A stretch of 64,000 bases of DNA from Terriglobus aquaticus. GTDB lineage: Bacteria; Acidobacteriota; Terriglobia; Terriglobales; Acidobacteriaceae. The notes under the pieces are model-generated. The model was not told the DNA's origin. It searched no databases and saw only the letters and a program-made list of their open reading frames with translations. The position numbers and the translations under genes were made by a program. Shown here one piece after another: positions 45,056-53,967 of this stretch (positions are counted from its first letter, which is position 1; every line of letters begins with the position of its first letter). The stretch is from NCBI RefSeq assembly GCF_025685415.1, contig NZ_JAGSYB010000001.1, forward strand, positions 1,674,001 through 1,738,000. The letters are read 5' to 3'.

Positions 45056-48000
45056 TAGAAGCTCTGCCCGATCGAGAAGAAGAACTGGATGTGGCTCGCC
45101 TGACCGACCTGGTGATTCGGCAGCGACTGCGAGTAGTCGTCGATGACGGGATACACGGTCGGATTCAGGTTGTAGCTGAGGTCCAGGCGAACTGGACCGA
45201 CCGGTGTGTGATACCGGGCACCCAGACCTATGGCGTGCGACCAGTAATTGAAGTTGCAGGTGCCAATGGTGGTGAAGCCCGTCACCTGCCGGCACGTATT
45301 CTCGTTCGGTTGGTGGAAGTTCTTGAACGACGGAAACACATCGGCGAGGTGCAGGAAATTGTTGCCCATGTCGTGGAACACCACGAACGAGAGGCTGTCG
45401 CCAACGACCGGCAGCACCGGTGCTGGCAGGCGCAGTTCGAACGTGTTGACAAAGACTGCATTGCCGCCGACGGGGTATCCGGTGGTCAGGTCGCGCGGTC
45501 CGGCAGCGTTGATGCCAAAGCCGCGATGCGAGGTGGCGCCGCCGGCGTACAGGCGCTCGGGCAGCGGCACTGCATTGCACGAGGCGTTCGTGTTCAACAG
45601 GTCGCCGGTGCATCCAGTCACGCCAGCATTTGGATTGGTGCCGGTCTGGTGGATAAAGCCGAACCGGGTAAGCCGCGCAAAGGTATACCGACGCTTGAGC
45701 GTGCCCCACGAGTGGTACGTAGCGAACGTAGTGTCAAGCCGGTTGAAGTTGGTCTGCGAACCAAAGTAGGAGTGTGCGAAGAAGTCGGAAAACGTCAGGT
45801 AAACGCCCTTGGTCGCGTCCAGGGGGGACGGATTGCGCGTGTCGTGGAACCAGGTGAAGCCAGGGCCACCCACACGAACCGGCTGCGAGAGCAACGGAAT
45901 CAGGTTCGCCGTGACCTGCAGGCTGTCCTGGTTTACGCTGACGCGGCGGTACTGGAAGTCGTAGAGAAACGTGTCTGCCTTCGGAACCTTTTGCGTCACC
46001 CGGAACAGGCCCTGCAAGGTGCTGGCCTGGAAGGTTGAGATGTTCTGCACGTTGGTATAACCGCCGCTGATCTGCGCGGTCAGGTTGGGGTTGCCGAAGA
46101 ACCGCGGTCCGTTCAGGGTGGCCGTGGCGATCTTCTCGAGCAAGCCGTAGGTACCGTGCACGGTGATCGACTTGTCTGTGCCGAATAGGTTGATGCGTGT
46201 CACGTCTGCCGAAACCCGGAACGACGCACCTGCCCTCCCAGCAGCTCCGCACCCGTTTCCCGTTCGACCGTCGCCCAGGGAGGCTTGCGCGCGGCAGTTG
46301 GGTTGTGGGGTGGAAAGCTGCGTTTCAAAACCGGCGCCGTACGTCACATCCCACCGCTTCGCCTCGGTCAACTGCACGAGAACGTTCTTGCGGTCGATCT
46401 GCCCATTCGGGTTCTGAATGGCGACATTCGCTTCACTAAAGACGGCCAGGTCGTAGTAACGACGCTGCATTTCGACCAGCGCAGAGGCGTCGAGCGGGTC
46501 GCCGGCTTTCAACTGCAATTGATCGATGATCAGCTTTGGCTTGGTGTTCTCAGGACCGGTGATCAGGACACGATTGACGAACACCTGCTCGCCCTCGGTC
46601 ACCTGGTACTGCACGTCGGTGCGCAAAGGATCGCCAGCCTCAGGCGTCTGCTTCACCTCGACGCGCGCCTGATCGAAGCCCTTCGACAGGTAGGCCTGCA
46701 GCACGCCATCGCGATCGTTCTGCAGCGTTGCGGTGGAGAACGGCTGGCCTTCTTCGGCAGTGATCAACTGCTGCATCGCCTGCTGCCGGTCGGGCGAAAC
46801 ACCGGTGATGGAGACCTTGCCGTATTTCTGCTGCGCGCCTTCGTTGATCGTGACGTCCACGGTGATCAGAGCGAACTTGCCGTTCTCGTTACTCTTGGTC
46901 TCCTTGGCGTCGATGGTCACCTTTTCGAAGCCGTTCGCCCGGTACAGCGACGTGATGGAGTCCTTGTCGTTGCCGAGGAGCACCGGGGAGAACTTGCCGA
47001 ACCGGTTGAATGGGTCTGCCTTGGTGATCGACATCCGCTCGCGGATGGTCTGAGTGTCGAAGTACTTGTTGCCGTGGATGTTGATCGCGGCAACCTTGTA
47101 ACGACGTCCCGGCCGCGCGTCAAACGAGACGACCTGGTTGATATTGCTAGGGGGCGGTAAAAGCGTGCCATCCGGTGCTACCTGGTTGTTGCCGATCTCC
47201 GGCTTGACGGACGGATCTACCTCCGCGTCGAAGTATCCCTGCCGCGCCAGGAACTCGCGGATGTTGTGCGCGCCTTCATTCAGCAGGTCCTGATCGACGG
47301 TTCCCTCTTCATAAATGGGAAGCAACTGCTTTTGACGCGCCTTCGATACCTTGACGCCTTCAATCACGACCTTGACCGTGGGTCCCTGGTGATCGACGAA
47401 GTTGTAGTCCAACTGCCCGCGGTCTTTTGCGTATTGCGAGTTTTGCAGCGCGATCGCGGCTTCCAGCCGATCGTTCTTCTGGTAATAGCTGCGCAGCCGC
47501 TGCAGACCCGTTCCCACCGTGTCGCGGGTCACGCGGTTCTTGGTATGGAAGAACTTGAGTGTGGTGTTGGTGGTGTTCAGTTTGGCAACGTCGCGGAACT
47601 TCTCGGGCGTCATCCCGGGATCGCCTGAGATGGTCAGGTTGCCGACGATGGCGCGCCGACCCACCACGACGTTGTAGGTGATGTCGACCTGGTGACCGTC
47701 CTCCCGACGCAGCGTGCGCGACTGGATGCGCGGCTCGTAGTAGCCACTCTGTGCCAGCGACTGGCGAATCCCCTGCTCGCCTGCAGCGACGTCGGCTGCC
47801 ACAAACGGCAGGCCGGGCTGCAGTTGCGTCGCGTACTCCAGGATGGAGGCGAGCCGTCCGGACTTGACGCCCTCAATCACGACCCGGCCCACAAAATAGC
47901 GTGGTACGCCTGAGAAGACTAGAACGAGGCCGTCGCCCTGCTGCTCCGCGCGAATCTGGATATCACGGTAGCGGCCGGTCAGGAACAACTTGCGGGTGGC

Positions 48001-48486
48001 CGTTCGTACCTTCGCGGGATCGAGCGCGTCCCCCACGTTGAATCCCAACTGGCCCGGGATGGCCGCCTGGCTCTCGAACCGCACGCCCTCAAAGCGGATG
48101 GCAGCAATCCGGCGTCCGCGCAACGAGTACAGCGAACTCGCAGCCTGTGCCGCTTCTAAGTTCGCCTGGGCGTCCTGCGCCTTTTGCTGGTCGACTGGGC
48201 TGGTCGAAATTGCCGGAGAGTTCGCCGAGGGCGTCGACGTTCCCGGTTGCGCCGGAACCGGAGTATTCCGCTGCCCGGCAGGATTCGCCGTTTGCGGCAC
48301 CGGTACCGCGCCCTGCTGTGTGCTTCCGCCGTTGGCGTTTGACGGGCTCTGCTCCTGCGGCCAGGCCGTGCTCAGGGGCAACAGGAACGCCAGCATGGCG
48401 GCACCACAACGGCTGACCGTAACCGCACGACTGCCCGCGCTCCACGCCGAACCTCGAACCGCCCTGCACCCTGCCTGCAACGTCAA
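45055..48486 (-). CDS. bamA: BamA/Omp85-family outer-membrane assembly factor
   Basis: About 1143 residues, longer than E. coli BamA (810). A signal-like segment (MLAFLLPLSTAWPQEQ) is followed by a Pro/Ser/Asn/Gln-rich linker to about 110, then several POTRA repeats (about 135-620, e.g. GRRIAAIRFEGVRF, GRRYKVAAINIHGNKYFDTQ), and a C-terminal 16-strand barrel ending in FFFSIGQSF. It inserts beta-barrel proteins in the outer membrane. The start is uncertain: TTG at 48486 is the longest, an in-frame ATG at 48396 begins just before the hydrophobic core. First gene of bamA-surAN-tamB. Confidence 0.93.
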   Translation of the reverse strand: MTLQAGCRAVRGSAWSAGSRAVTVSRCGAAMLAFLLPLSTAWPQEQSPSNANGGSTQQGAVPVPQTANPAGQRNTPVPAQPGTSTPSANSPAISTSPVDQQKAQDAQANLEAAQAASSLYSLRGRRIAAIRFEGVRFESQAAIPGQLGFNVGDALDPAKVRTATRKLFLTGRYRDIQIRAEQQGDGLVLVFSGVPRYFVGRVVIEGVKSGRLASILEYATQLQPGLPFVAADVAAGEQGIRQSLAQSGYYEPRIQSRTLRREDGHQVDITYNVVVGRRAIVGNLTISGDPGMTPEKFRDVAKLNTTNTTLKFFHTKNRVTRDTVGTGLQRLRSYYQKNDRLEAAIALQNSQYAKDRGQLDYNFVDHQGPTVKVVIEGVKVSKARQKQLLPIYEEGTVDQDLLNEGAHNIREFLARQGYFDAEVDPSVKPEIGNNQVAPDGTLLPPPSNINQVVSFDARPGRRYKVAAINIHGNKYFDTQTIRERMSITKADPFNRFGKFSPVLLGNDKDSITSLYRANGFEKVTIDAKETKSNENGKFALITVDVTINEGAQQKYGKVSITGVSPDRQQAMQQLITAEEGQPFSTATLQNDRDGVLQAYLSKGFDQARVEVKQTPEAGDPLRTDVQYQVTEGEQVFVNRVLITGPENTKPKLIIDQLQLKAGDPLDASALVEMQRRYYDLAVFSEANVAIQNPNGQIDRKNVLVQLTEAKRWDVTYGAGFETQLSTPQPNCRAQASLGDGRTGNGCGAAGRAGASFRVSADVTRINLFGTDKSITVHGTYGLLEKIATATLNGPRFFGNPNLTAQISGGYTNVQNISTFQASTLQGLFRVTQKVPKADTFLYDFQYRRVSVNQDSLQVTANLIPLLSQPVRVGGPGFTWFHDTRNPSPLDATKGVYLTFSDFFAHSYFGSQTNFNRLDTTFATYHSWGTLKRRYTFARLTRFGFIHQTGTNPNAGVTGCTGDLLNTNASCNAVPLPERLYAGGATSHRGFGINAAGPRDLTTGYPVGGNAVFVNTFELRLPAPVLPVVGDSLSFVVFHDMGNNFLHLADVFPSFKNFHQPNENTCRQVTGFTTIGTCNFNYWSHAIGLGARYHTPVGPVRLDLSYNLNPTVYPVIDDYSQSLPNHQVGQASHIQFFFSIGQSF

Positions 48487-48699
48487 ATCTCAACTTCTCC
48501 GCAAAGAGCACTACGCCTTTGCTGCACTGGGAATGGCAAGCTCTGATAGGAGAGCCTGCATTCGACGAATCCTCCGCTCACCGGAGGCGCGATCTCGTCA
48601 ATGGTCTGAATTGTCTCGTAGGATGCCGAATCGTGCCTTCGGGTTAGTGGGACCCGGGTACCTGCCTCCTAACCCCAGGAACGCAGCCGTGCCGCGGCC

Positions 48700-48705
48700 T
48701 ACACT
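48700..48705 (+). promoter_or_regulatory. Putative -10 (TACACT) for leaderless ThiF/MoeB gene
   Basis: TACACT-N6-ATG, no SD. The 225-nt spacer 48487-48711 also holds the bamA promoter; nothing else seen in it. Confidence 0.45.
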
Positions 48706-48711
48706 TGCTGT

Positions 48712-49782
48712 ATGCAGACGGAAACCGCAGAAGTGTCGCCAGGGACGGGCCAAGCGGAGGAGCGCTGGGACCGCTATTCGAGGCAGATTCTTTTCCGTCC
48801 CGTGGGTTTGGAGGGACAACAACGCCTTGCGGAAGCCCACGTTGCGGTAGTGGGCTGCGGTGCGACCGGTGCAGCCGCGGCATCTCTGCTGGCGCGTGCT
48901 GGCGTGGGCCGCATTACGGTGCTCGATCGCGATTTCGTCGAATGGTCCAACCTTCAGCGCCAGGTGCTCTTTACGGAAGAGGACGCTGCGGAAGCACTGC
49001 CCAAGGCGGAAGCGGCACGTCGCAGACTGTCCGGCATCAACGGCGAAGTGGAGGTACTGGCGCATGTCGCCGACCTGTCCCCTTCCAACATCGGATCGCT
49101 ACTGACCGGCGCGGACATCCTATTGGATGGCACCGACAATTTCGAGACACGCTACCTGCTGAACGACTTCGCAGTCGAACGCGGGGTGCCCTGGATCTAC
49201 GCTGCGGCCATTGGGAGCTATGCCGCGACGATGAACATCCTTCCGGCGGGTGAGCACCGGACAGCCTGCCTGGCGTGCCTCTTCCCCGAACCGCCCGGAG
49301 GTACCGTCGAGACCTGCGACACTGCAGGCATCCTCAACACCGCCGTTAACGTCGCAGCGTCGCTGCAGGTGACCGAAGCGCTGAAGCTGCTGACGGGCAA
49401 CGCCGCACAGATGCGTCGCACGCTGTGGTCAATGGATCTTTGGACCGGTGAGTCCGCGCAAATTCGTGCAGACAAGCCCCGGACAGACTGCCAGACCTGC
49501 GGCAGGCGGGACTTCCCGCACCTGCGTGGCGAGGGTCGCCCGCACATCACCCTGTGCGGCCGCAATTCCGTGCAGATTCACGAGAGGAGCCGGCCGGTGG
49601 ATTTCCAGGAGCTCGCGGACCGCCTCCGCCCACACGGCGAGGTGCGCTTCAATGGCCTGATGCTTCGCTTCCACCTCGGAGAGTTCACCCTGAACGTCTT
49701 CCCCGACGGCCGGACCGTCGTGCAGGGTACCAGCGATCCCGTGCGGGCACGCACGCTCTACGCCCGGTTCATCGGCAGCTAG
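48712..49782 (+). CDS. ThiF/MoeB-family E1-like adenylyltransferase
   Basis: 356 residues. The nucleotide fold has VVGCGATGAAAASLLARAGVG, the Arg in SNLQRQVLF and Asp in DGTDNFETRYLLND; a zinc site is formed by CLACLF and CQTCGR; the conserved Cys lies in ETCDTAG. It adenylates the C-terminal Gly of a ubiquitin-like sulfur carrier (MoaD or ThiS). The C-terminal 90 residues (ITLCGRNSVQIHERSR onward) add a domain not found in plain MoeB. As moaD is encoded in the window and no other E1 is seen, it is a candidate partner. Single gene. Confidence 0.87.
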   Translation: MQTETAEVSPGTGQAEERWDRYSRQILFRPVGLEGQQRLAEAHVAVVGCGATGAAAASLLARAGVGRITVLDRDFVEWSNLQRQVLFTEEDAAEALPKAEAARRRLSGINGEVEVLAHVADLSPSNIGSLLTGADILLDGTDNFETRYLLNDFAVERGVPWIYAAAIGSYAATMNILPAGEHRTACLACLFPEPPGGTVETCDTAGILNTAVNVAASLQVTEALKLLTGNAAQMRRTLWSMDLWTGESAQIRADKPRTDCQTCGRRDFPHLRGEGRPHITLCGRNSVQIHERSRPVDFQELADRLRPHGEVRFNGLMLRFHLGEFTLNVFPDGRTVVQGTSDPVRARTLYARFIGS

Positions 49783-49992
49783 CAGTCGGGACGGAAGCTT
49801 CGATACTTGGCGGGGCGCATGCTCCCGTCCAACGGGATACAACCCGAAGGTGCGCGCGCTTCTCACATGGGCACCTGCTGTTTTCGATTCACCGGGCACG
49901 CGGCTAGCCTGCGTTATCCTGAAGGTGGCATCGGCAGCGGAGCAATTCCGAGACTCCTTCGCTAATTCCGGCGGAGCACGATCGCGAGGCCC

Positions 49993-50661
49993 ATGCACAC
50001 ACAGGTTTATTCAATGGCTCAAACGAATTCGACGCCTCCCCCTGGGTTGTTCAAACGGAATCCGCCCATCGCTGGTGAGGCCGACGCCCTGGAGCGCGCC
50101 AAGAACGGCGACCCGGACGCCTTTTCCAAGCTGTACGCCCTGCACAAGCGGCGTGTGTACACGCTATGTCTCCGCATGCTGGGCAACGTCTCAGAAGCCG
50201 AGGACATGACCCAGGAGGCATTCCTCCACCTCTATCGCAAGCTCGGTTCCTTCCGCGGCGAGAGTGCGTTTTCCACCTGGCTGCACCGGCTCACGGTGAA
50301 CCTGGTGCTCATGCACCTGCGTAAGAAGGGCCTGCAGCTCGTATCCCTGGAAGAAACGATCAACCCGTCCGAAGAGGACGCGCCCAAGCGGGACTTCGGA
50401 TCGCGTGACCCGCGTCTCTCCGGTTCGGTGGATCGCGTGGCGCTGGAGCGTGCGGTTGGAACGCTGCCTCCGGGATATCGCCTGGTTTTCGTGCTGCACG
50501 ACGTGGAAGGCTACGAGCACAACGAGATCGCGGAGATGCTGGAGTGCTCGACCGGCAACAGCAAGTCGCAACTGCACAAGGCGCGTCTGAAGCTGCGTGA
50601 AATCCTGCGACAGCAGGAGCAGGCAGCCGGCAGCCCGAAGCTGCAGGAGGCGGCTCAATGA
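49993..50661 (+). CDS. ECF-type RNA polymerase sigma factor
   Basis: 222 residues. Sigma region 2 (AFSKLYALHKRRVYTLCLRM, SEAEDMTQEAFLHLYRKLGS, FSTWLHRLTVNL) and region 4 (LPPGYRLVFVLHDVEGYEHN, EIAEMLECSTGNSKSQLHKA) are clear. A ~35-residue Pro-rich N-terminal tail and an acidic linker (NPSEEDAPKRDFG) are additions. It directs RNA polymerase to a small regulon. The stop overlaps the start of the next gene (ATGA), which may encode its partner. ATG 49993 has GAGG nearby; ATG 50014 is possible. Confidence 0.92.
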   Translation: MHTQVYSMAQTNSTPPPGLFKRNPPIAGEADALERAKNGDPDAFSKLYALHKRRVYTLCLRMLGNVSEAEDMTQEAFLHLYRKLGSFRGESAFSTWLHRLTVNLVLMHLRKKGLQLVSLEETINPSEEDAPKRDFGSRDPRLSGSVDRVALERAVGTLPPGYRLVFVLHDVEGYEHNEIAEMLECSTGNSKSQLHKARLKLREILRQQEQAAGSPKLQEAAQ

Positions 50662-50933
50662 TTCAGCACGACGAGAACACACCCTGGACTTGCGAAGAGT
50701 TCGAGAAGGCTTTGCCAGACCTGTTTGAGCGGGCGCAGGGCGGCAAGCTGAGCGCCGACCCTCGATTTGCCGATATCCTGCGGGACTGCCCGCAGGCCGC
50801 TGAGTTGGTGCGCGATCTGGAATACATCGCGGAAACCGCTCGAATGCTGCTGGAGCCCGAGGGTGACGCCCCCACCGACCAGGTCTGGTCCAAGATCCAG
50901 AGCCGGTTGCAGGACGACGGCCCCGCAAACTAA
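50658..50933 (+). CDS. Small protein coupled to the ECF sigma factor (possible anti-sigma)
   Basis: 91 residues, acidic, no membrane helix. A CEEFEKALPDLFERAQG start resembles the first helix of zinc-binding anti-sigma (zf-HC2) domains, but only two Cys residues are present (Cys12, and Cys in RDCPQAA) and no clear HxxxCxxC. The ATGA overlap with the sigma gene makes co-translation certain. Function inferred from position. Confidence 0.65.
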   Translation: MIQHDENTPWTCEEFEKALPDLFERAQGGKLSADPRFADILRDCPQAAELVRDLEYIAETARMLLEPEGDAPTDQVWSKIQSRLQDDGPAN

Positions 50934-50939
50934 CCGCAT

Positions 50940-50978
50940 CTCCTGGCGGACCTCCGGTCCGGCCAGGAGCATGCTTTT
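50940..50978 (+). terminator. Terminator of the sigma operon
   Basis: CTCCTGGC / GCCAGGAG around an inner GGACC/GGTCC pairing, then CATGCTTTT. Confidence 0.7.
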
Positions 50979-50986
50979 CGTTCCGC

Positions 50987-51015
50987 TTGTCAACAGCGTC
51001 GCAAGTGTGTAGGTT
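50987..51015 (+). promoter_or_regulatory. Putative sigma-70 promoter upstream of the ncRNA/aroK region
   Basis: TTGTCA (50987-50992), exact 17-nt spacer, TAGGTT (51010-51015); predicted start near 51022. Confidence 0.5.
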
Positions 51016-51184
51016 GTTCCAGAGATGGCAGTGCAGTTTACCTTCGCATCGTTTGCTTACCGCTACTGGTGGCCAGTAGCGGCTCAGGCGACGGTTGCGC
51101 GGAACGACTGCCACACGCAGTAACACCCAGCAAAACCGATTTCGACCCGAGCCGCGGCCCCTAAAGCCGCGGTTTTCTGTTTTC
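51005..51184 (+). ncRNA. Candidate structured noncoding RNA between sigma operon and aroK
   Basis: No reading frame fits. A perfect 10-bp hairpin CCGCTACTGG-TGG-CCAGTAGCGG (51060-51082) is nested inside a long-range pairing of 51005-51020 with 51101-51116 (8 + 5 bp around a 3x3 internal loop), and a terminator with a T-rich tail closes it at 51151-51184. The rod-like shape recalls 6S RNA, but I do not recognise the sequence. If the promoter at 50987 is used, the 5' end falls after the outer stem, so part of the pairing may be accidental. Confidence 0.4.
51151..51184 (+). terminator. Terminator-like hairpin 26 nt before aroK
   Basis: GCCGCGGC / GCCGCGGT (8 pairs, one wobble), 7-nt loop, then TTTTCTGTTTT. 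Either ends an RNA that starts near 51022 or attenuates aroK. Confidence 0.65.
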
Positions 51185-51209
51185 CCGCAACGCACCGCCG
51201 GAGTCCGCC

Positions 51210-51833
51210 ATGAACGCAGTTTGTGAACCGGAAGAAGCACTCGAAAGCCAGCCGGAAACGGCGATACTCGAAGAGCGAGCCACCATGCCTGCCAGACCAG
51301 CAACTTCACCAACCCGCATCGTACTCACCGGTTTTATGGGAGCGGGTAAGTCCACAGTGGGCCGGTTGCTGGCGGAGCGCCTCGGTTGGCGGTTCGTGGA
51401 CGTGGATGAAGCCATTACCGAAAAGGCCGGCATGCCTGTCACACAGATCTTTGCCAAGTACGGCGAGTTCGTCTTCCGCCGCATGGAAACTTCAGCCATT
51501 GCGCACGCTTTGGGCGAACGCGACGCGGTGATCGCGCTCGGTGGCGGCGCTGTGGAGGTGCTGGCGAACCGGCTCTTGCTGGAGCAGACACCTCGCACGA
51601 CAGTGGCATTTCTTGAGGCCTCCCTGCCCGTCCTGCTGGCGCGCTGCCACGCACAGGACGGCGGAGAGACGCGGCCCAACCTGTCCACAGCGGAGGAACG
51701 GTTTCAGTACCGTGCCCCGCTGTACCGGCGCGTTGCGCGCCTGCGCTTGAACACAGGCGAGCAGACGCCGCAGCAGATCGCTGCGGCGTTGCAGGAGATG
51801 GCCGGCGTGGGCGCCAGCACCGATCTGCCGTAA
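51210..51833 (+). CDS. aroK: Shikimate kinase
   Basis: 207 residues, cytosolic; phosphorylates shikimate in the aromatic amino-acid pathway. P-loop GFMGAGKST (41-49), Asp64/Asp66 in FVDVDEAI, the Glu-Phe-Arg substrate site (GEFVFRRME) and ALGGGA (109-114) are present, and RPNLS is the lid region. The first ~33 residues are extra; ATG 51210 is supported by CGGAG 6 nt upstream, but ATG 51285 would give the usual length. A terminator-like hairpin before it suggests attenuation. Confidence 0.93.
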   Translation: MNAVCEPEEALESQPETAILEERATMPARPATSPTRIVLTGFMGAGKSTVGRLLAERLGWRFVDVDEAITEKAGMPVTQIFAKYGEFVFRRMETSAIAHALGERDAVIALGGGAVEVLANRLLLEQTPRTTVAFLEASLPVLLARCHAQDGGETRPNLSTAEERFQYRAPLYRRVARLRLNTGEQTPQQIAAALQEMAGVGASTDLP

Positions 51834-51907
51834 CTTTCTGAAGTTTGTCTGCAGGAAAACGACAGGCTCCGCCATTCCCGCATCACAAGCGGGAACGGAG
51901 TATTCAA

Positions 51908-52957
51908 GTGGAACTCACAGGATTACAGGAACGACGCCGCACGCGCGGGTACATCCTGTTTACGTTCTTATTATTGGCCTGCTGCGGTCTGGCGTGGAAA
52001 CTGCATCACGTCTTGCTGATTTTGTATGTTTCCGGCCTGTTCGCTGTAGTTCTGAACCCGGTCGTGAAGCGGATCGAGGGCTTCCGCATCCGCGACAAGC
52101 ACCTCGGCAAGGGCCTTGCTACGGTGGCGCTCTTCGCCGGCATCCTCTTGGCGCTGGTGCTGTTCTTCTGGATCGGTCTGCCGCCAGTGATCCGCGACTT
52201 CGCGAACTTCGCAACGGACCTGCCGCATCGCATCCCGCAGATCCTGGCCAAGGTGCAGCGCCTGCCGATGGCCTCCAAGATCGACATGTCCAAGGTGGCT
52301 GCCGAGGTTCAAAACATCGTCGGTGCGGCCGCAGCCTACGTGTTCGACGCTCTGCCCCGCTGGGCGACCCACCTCTTCGACGTGCTGACCGGTGTCATCC
52401 TCTGCATCTACTTCATCCTTGAGGGCGACGAAGTCTACAAGTACTTCCTGTCGCTCTGGCCGTCGGATAAGCGCACGCGCCTCTCGAACACGCTGTTGGA
52501 GGCTGAGGAGCGTGTCTCCAAGTGGCTGGTCGGCCAGTTGCTCCTGATGGCCTGCGTGGCCGTGTACATGCTGATTGCGCTGGGTGCCCTGCATGTGCGG
52601 TACTTCGTCCTCCTTGGCATTCTCATGGGCATCACCAACCTGATCCCCGTCGCCGGCAACCTGATCACCATCACCATCGCCATCCTGGTCGCGGCTTCCG
52701 ATAGCTGGACCAAGGCGCTGGGCGTCGTCATCGTGTACTTCATCTATGTGCAGATTGAGAACGCCATCCTGACTCCGCGCATCATGAAGACCAGCGTGGA
52801 CCTGATGGGTATCACCGTGCTTGTGGCCCTGCTGTGCGGAACGGAGATCGCCGGCATCGTCGGAGCGCTGGTCGCTGTGCCTACCGCAGCCATGGTGGTC
52901 GTATTTGCCAACGAGTACCTGGTGCAGCATGAAGATGACCCGGCGCGGGCCGGTTAG
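51908..52957 (+). CDS. AI-2E family (PerM/TqsA-type) transporter
   Basis: 349 residues, about 8 membrane helices with a soluble segment (about 80-155) after helix 3, as in PF01594. LIPVAGNLITITIAILVA and a C-terminal ENAILTPRIMKTSVDL are family hallmarks. Members export autoinducer-2, Na+ or other solutes; substrate not decided. GTG 51908 is chosen because GGAG lies 8 nt upstream; the frame stays open for 21 codons before it. Confidence 0.87.
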   Translation: MELTGLQERRRTRGYILFTFLLLACCGLAWKLHHVLLILYVSGLFAVVLNPVVKRIEGFRIRDKHLGKGLATVALFAGILLALVLFFWIGLPPVIRDFANFATDLPHRIPQILAKVQRLPMASKIDMSKVAAEVQNIVGAAAAYVFDALPRWATHLFDVLTGVILCIYFILEGDEVYKYFLSLWPSDKRTRLSNTLLEAEERVSKWLVGQLLLMACVAVYMLIALGALHVRYFVLLGILMGITNLIPVAGNLITITIAILVAASDSWTKALGVVIVYFIYVQIENAILTPRIMKTSVDLMGITVLVALLCGTEIAGIVGALVAVPTAAMVVVFANEYLVQHEDDPARAG

Positions 52958-53019
52958 CGTCCAGAGACGGAGCGCGCCGGTCCTGACCGGGGTCGGCGCG
53001 ATATCCTAGAGCGGAACCG

Positions 53020-53964
53020 ATGGCCGTCACCGCTTCCATTCCCGCCGCCAGCCAGGCACGCCGCTCCACGCTGCTGGCCGACTACGCGGAAATGTTCAAG
53101 CTGCGAGTTTCGCTGATGGTGGTCATCACCGCGGCAGCGGGCTACTACCTTGGTTCACTCCGGTCCGGCATCAATCCGCTGCAAATGCAGTTTGTGCAGG
53201 CCATGCTGGGCATCGGCATCGTCTCTGCGGGGTCCAGCGCCCTAAATCAGGTGCTGGAACGGAAGTCGGACGCGCTGATGAACCGGACGGCTCGCCGGCC
53301 CATGGCTGCGGCCCGCATCGGCCTAGTCCACGGTGCTCTGCTTGGTCTGCTTGCCGTGGGTCTGGGGTCGCTGTACCTGGCGACGGTCACAACGCCGCTT
53401 ACCGGCTTTCTCACGCTACTCACAGCCGCGAGTTACGTTGCCATCTACACGCCGCTGAAGCGCATCAGCATGATTGCGACCTTTGTCGGGGCATTCCCTG
53501 GCGCACTCCCTCCGCTCATCGGCTGGACGGCCGCGCGGGGCCAGATCGAATGGGAAGCTGTCGCACTGTTCGCCATCCTCTTTGTCTGGCAGTTCCCTCA
53601 CTTTGAAGCGATTGGCTGGCTCTACCGGGTGGACTACGCTCGCGCGGGCATTCGAGTCACGGCCGTGGCGGTACCGGGCGGACGTGCCACTGCCGCACAG
53701 GCTTTGTTCTATGCGATTCTCATGCTGCCGGTCAGCCTGTGGCCGGTGTTTCTGGGCATGTGCGGCTGGATCTATGGCGCATGTGCAATCGTGTTCGGCG
53801 CTGCGTACCTGTGGTACACCGTGCGATTCGTTGGCATCACGCGCGACCTGGCGCCGGACGCCTCTCGCAAAATCGCTCGCGACCTTCTGAAGGTCAGCGT
53901 CATCTACCTTCCTCTGCTGCTCGCGGCCATGATCCTGAACGCGCACGGCCGGTTCGCCTACTAA
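53020..53964 (+). CDS. cyoE: Protohaem IX farnesyltransferase (haem o synthase)
   Basis: 314-residue UbiA-superfamily inner-membrane enzyme that farnesylates haem b to haem o. Asp-rich motif region NQVLERKSDALMNRTARRPM (N-x3-D-type) and the second motif in FVWQFPHFEAIGWLYRVDYARAG are characteristic of CyoE/CtaB. It serves terminal oxidase assembly; the DUF420 gene 3 nt downstream supports that. No cox genes are visible in the window. Confidence 0.93.
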   Translation: MAVTASIPAASQARRSTLLADYAEMFKLRVSLMVVITAAAGYYLGSLRSGINPLQMQFVQAMLGIGIVSAGSSALNQVLERKSDALMNRTARRPMAAARIGLVHGALLGLLAVGLGSLYLATVTTPLTGFLTLLTAASYVAIYTPLKRISMIATFVGAFPGALPPLIGWTAARGQIEWEAVALFAILFVWQFPHFEAIGWLYRVDYARAGIRVTAVAVPGGRATAAQALFYAILMLPVSLWPVFLGMCGWIYGACAIVFGAAYLWYTVRFVGITRDLAPDASRKIARDLLKVSVIYLPLLLAAMILNAHGRFAY

Positions 53965-53967
53965 CCT

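Noticed and set aside
45056-45709. Extension of the SurA-N frame into bamA
   Set aside because: It is the shifted frame of the bamA barrel; the signal peptide at 45055 with a TAATG junction marks the start.
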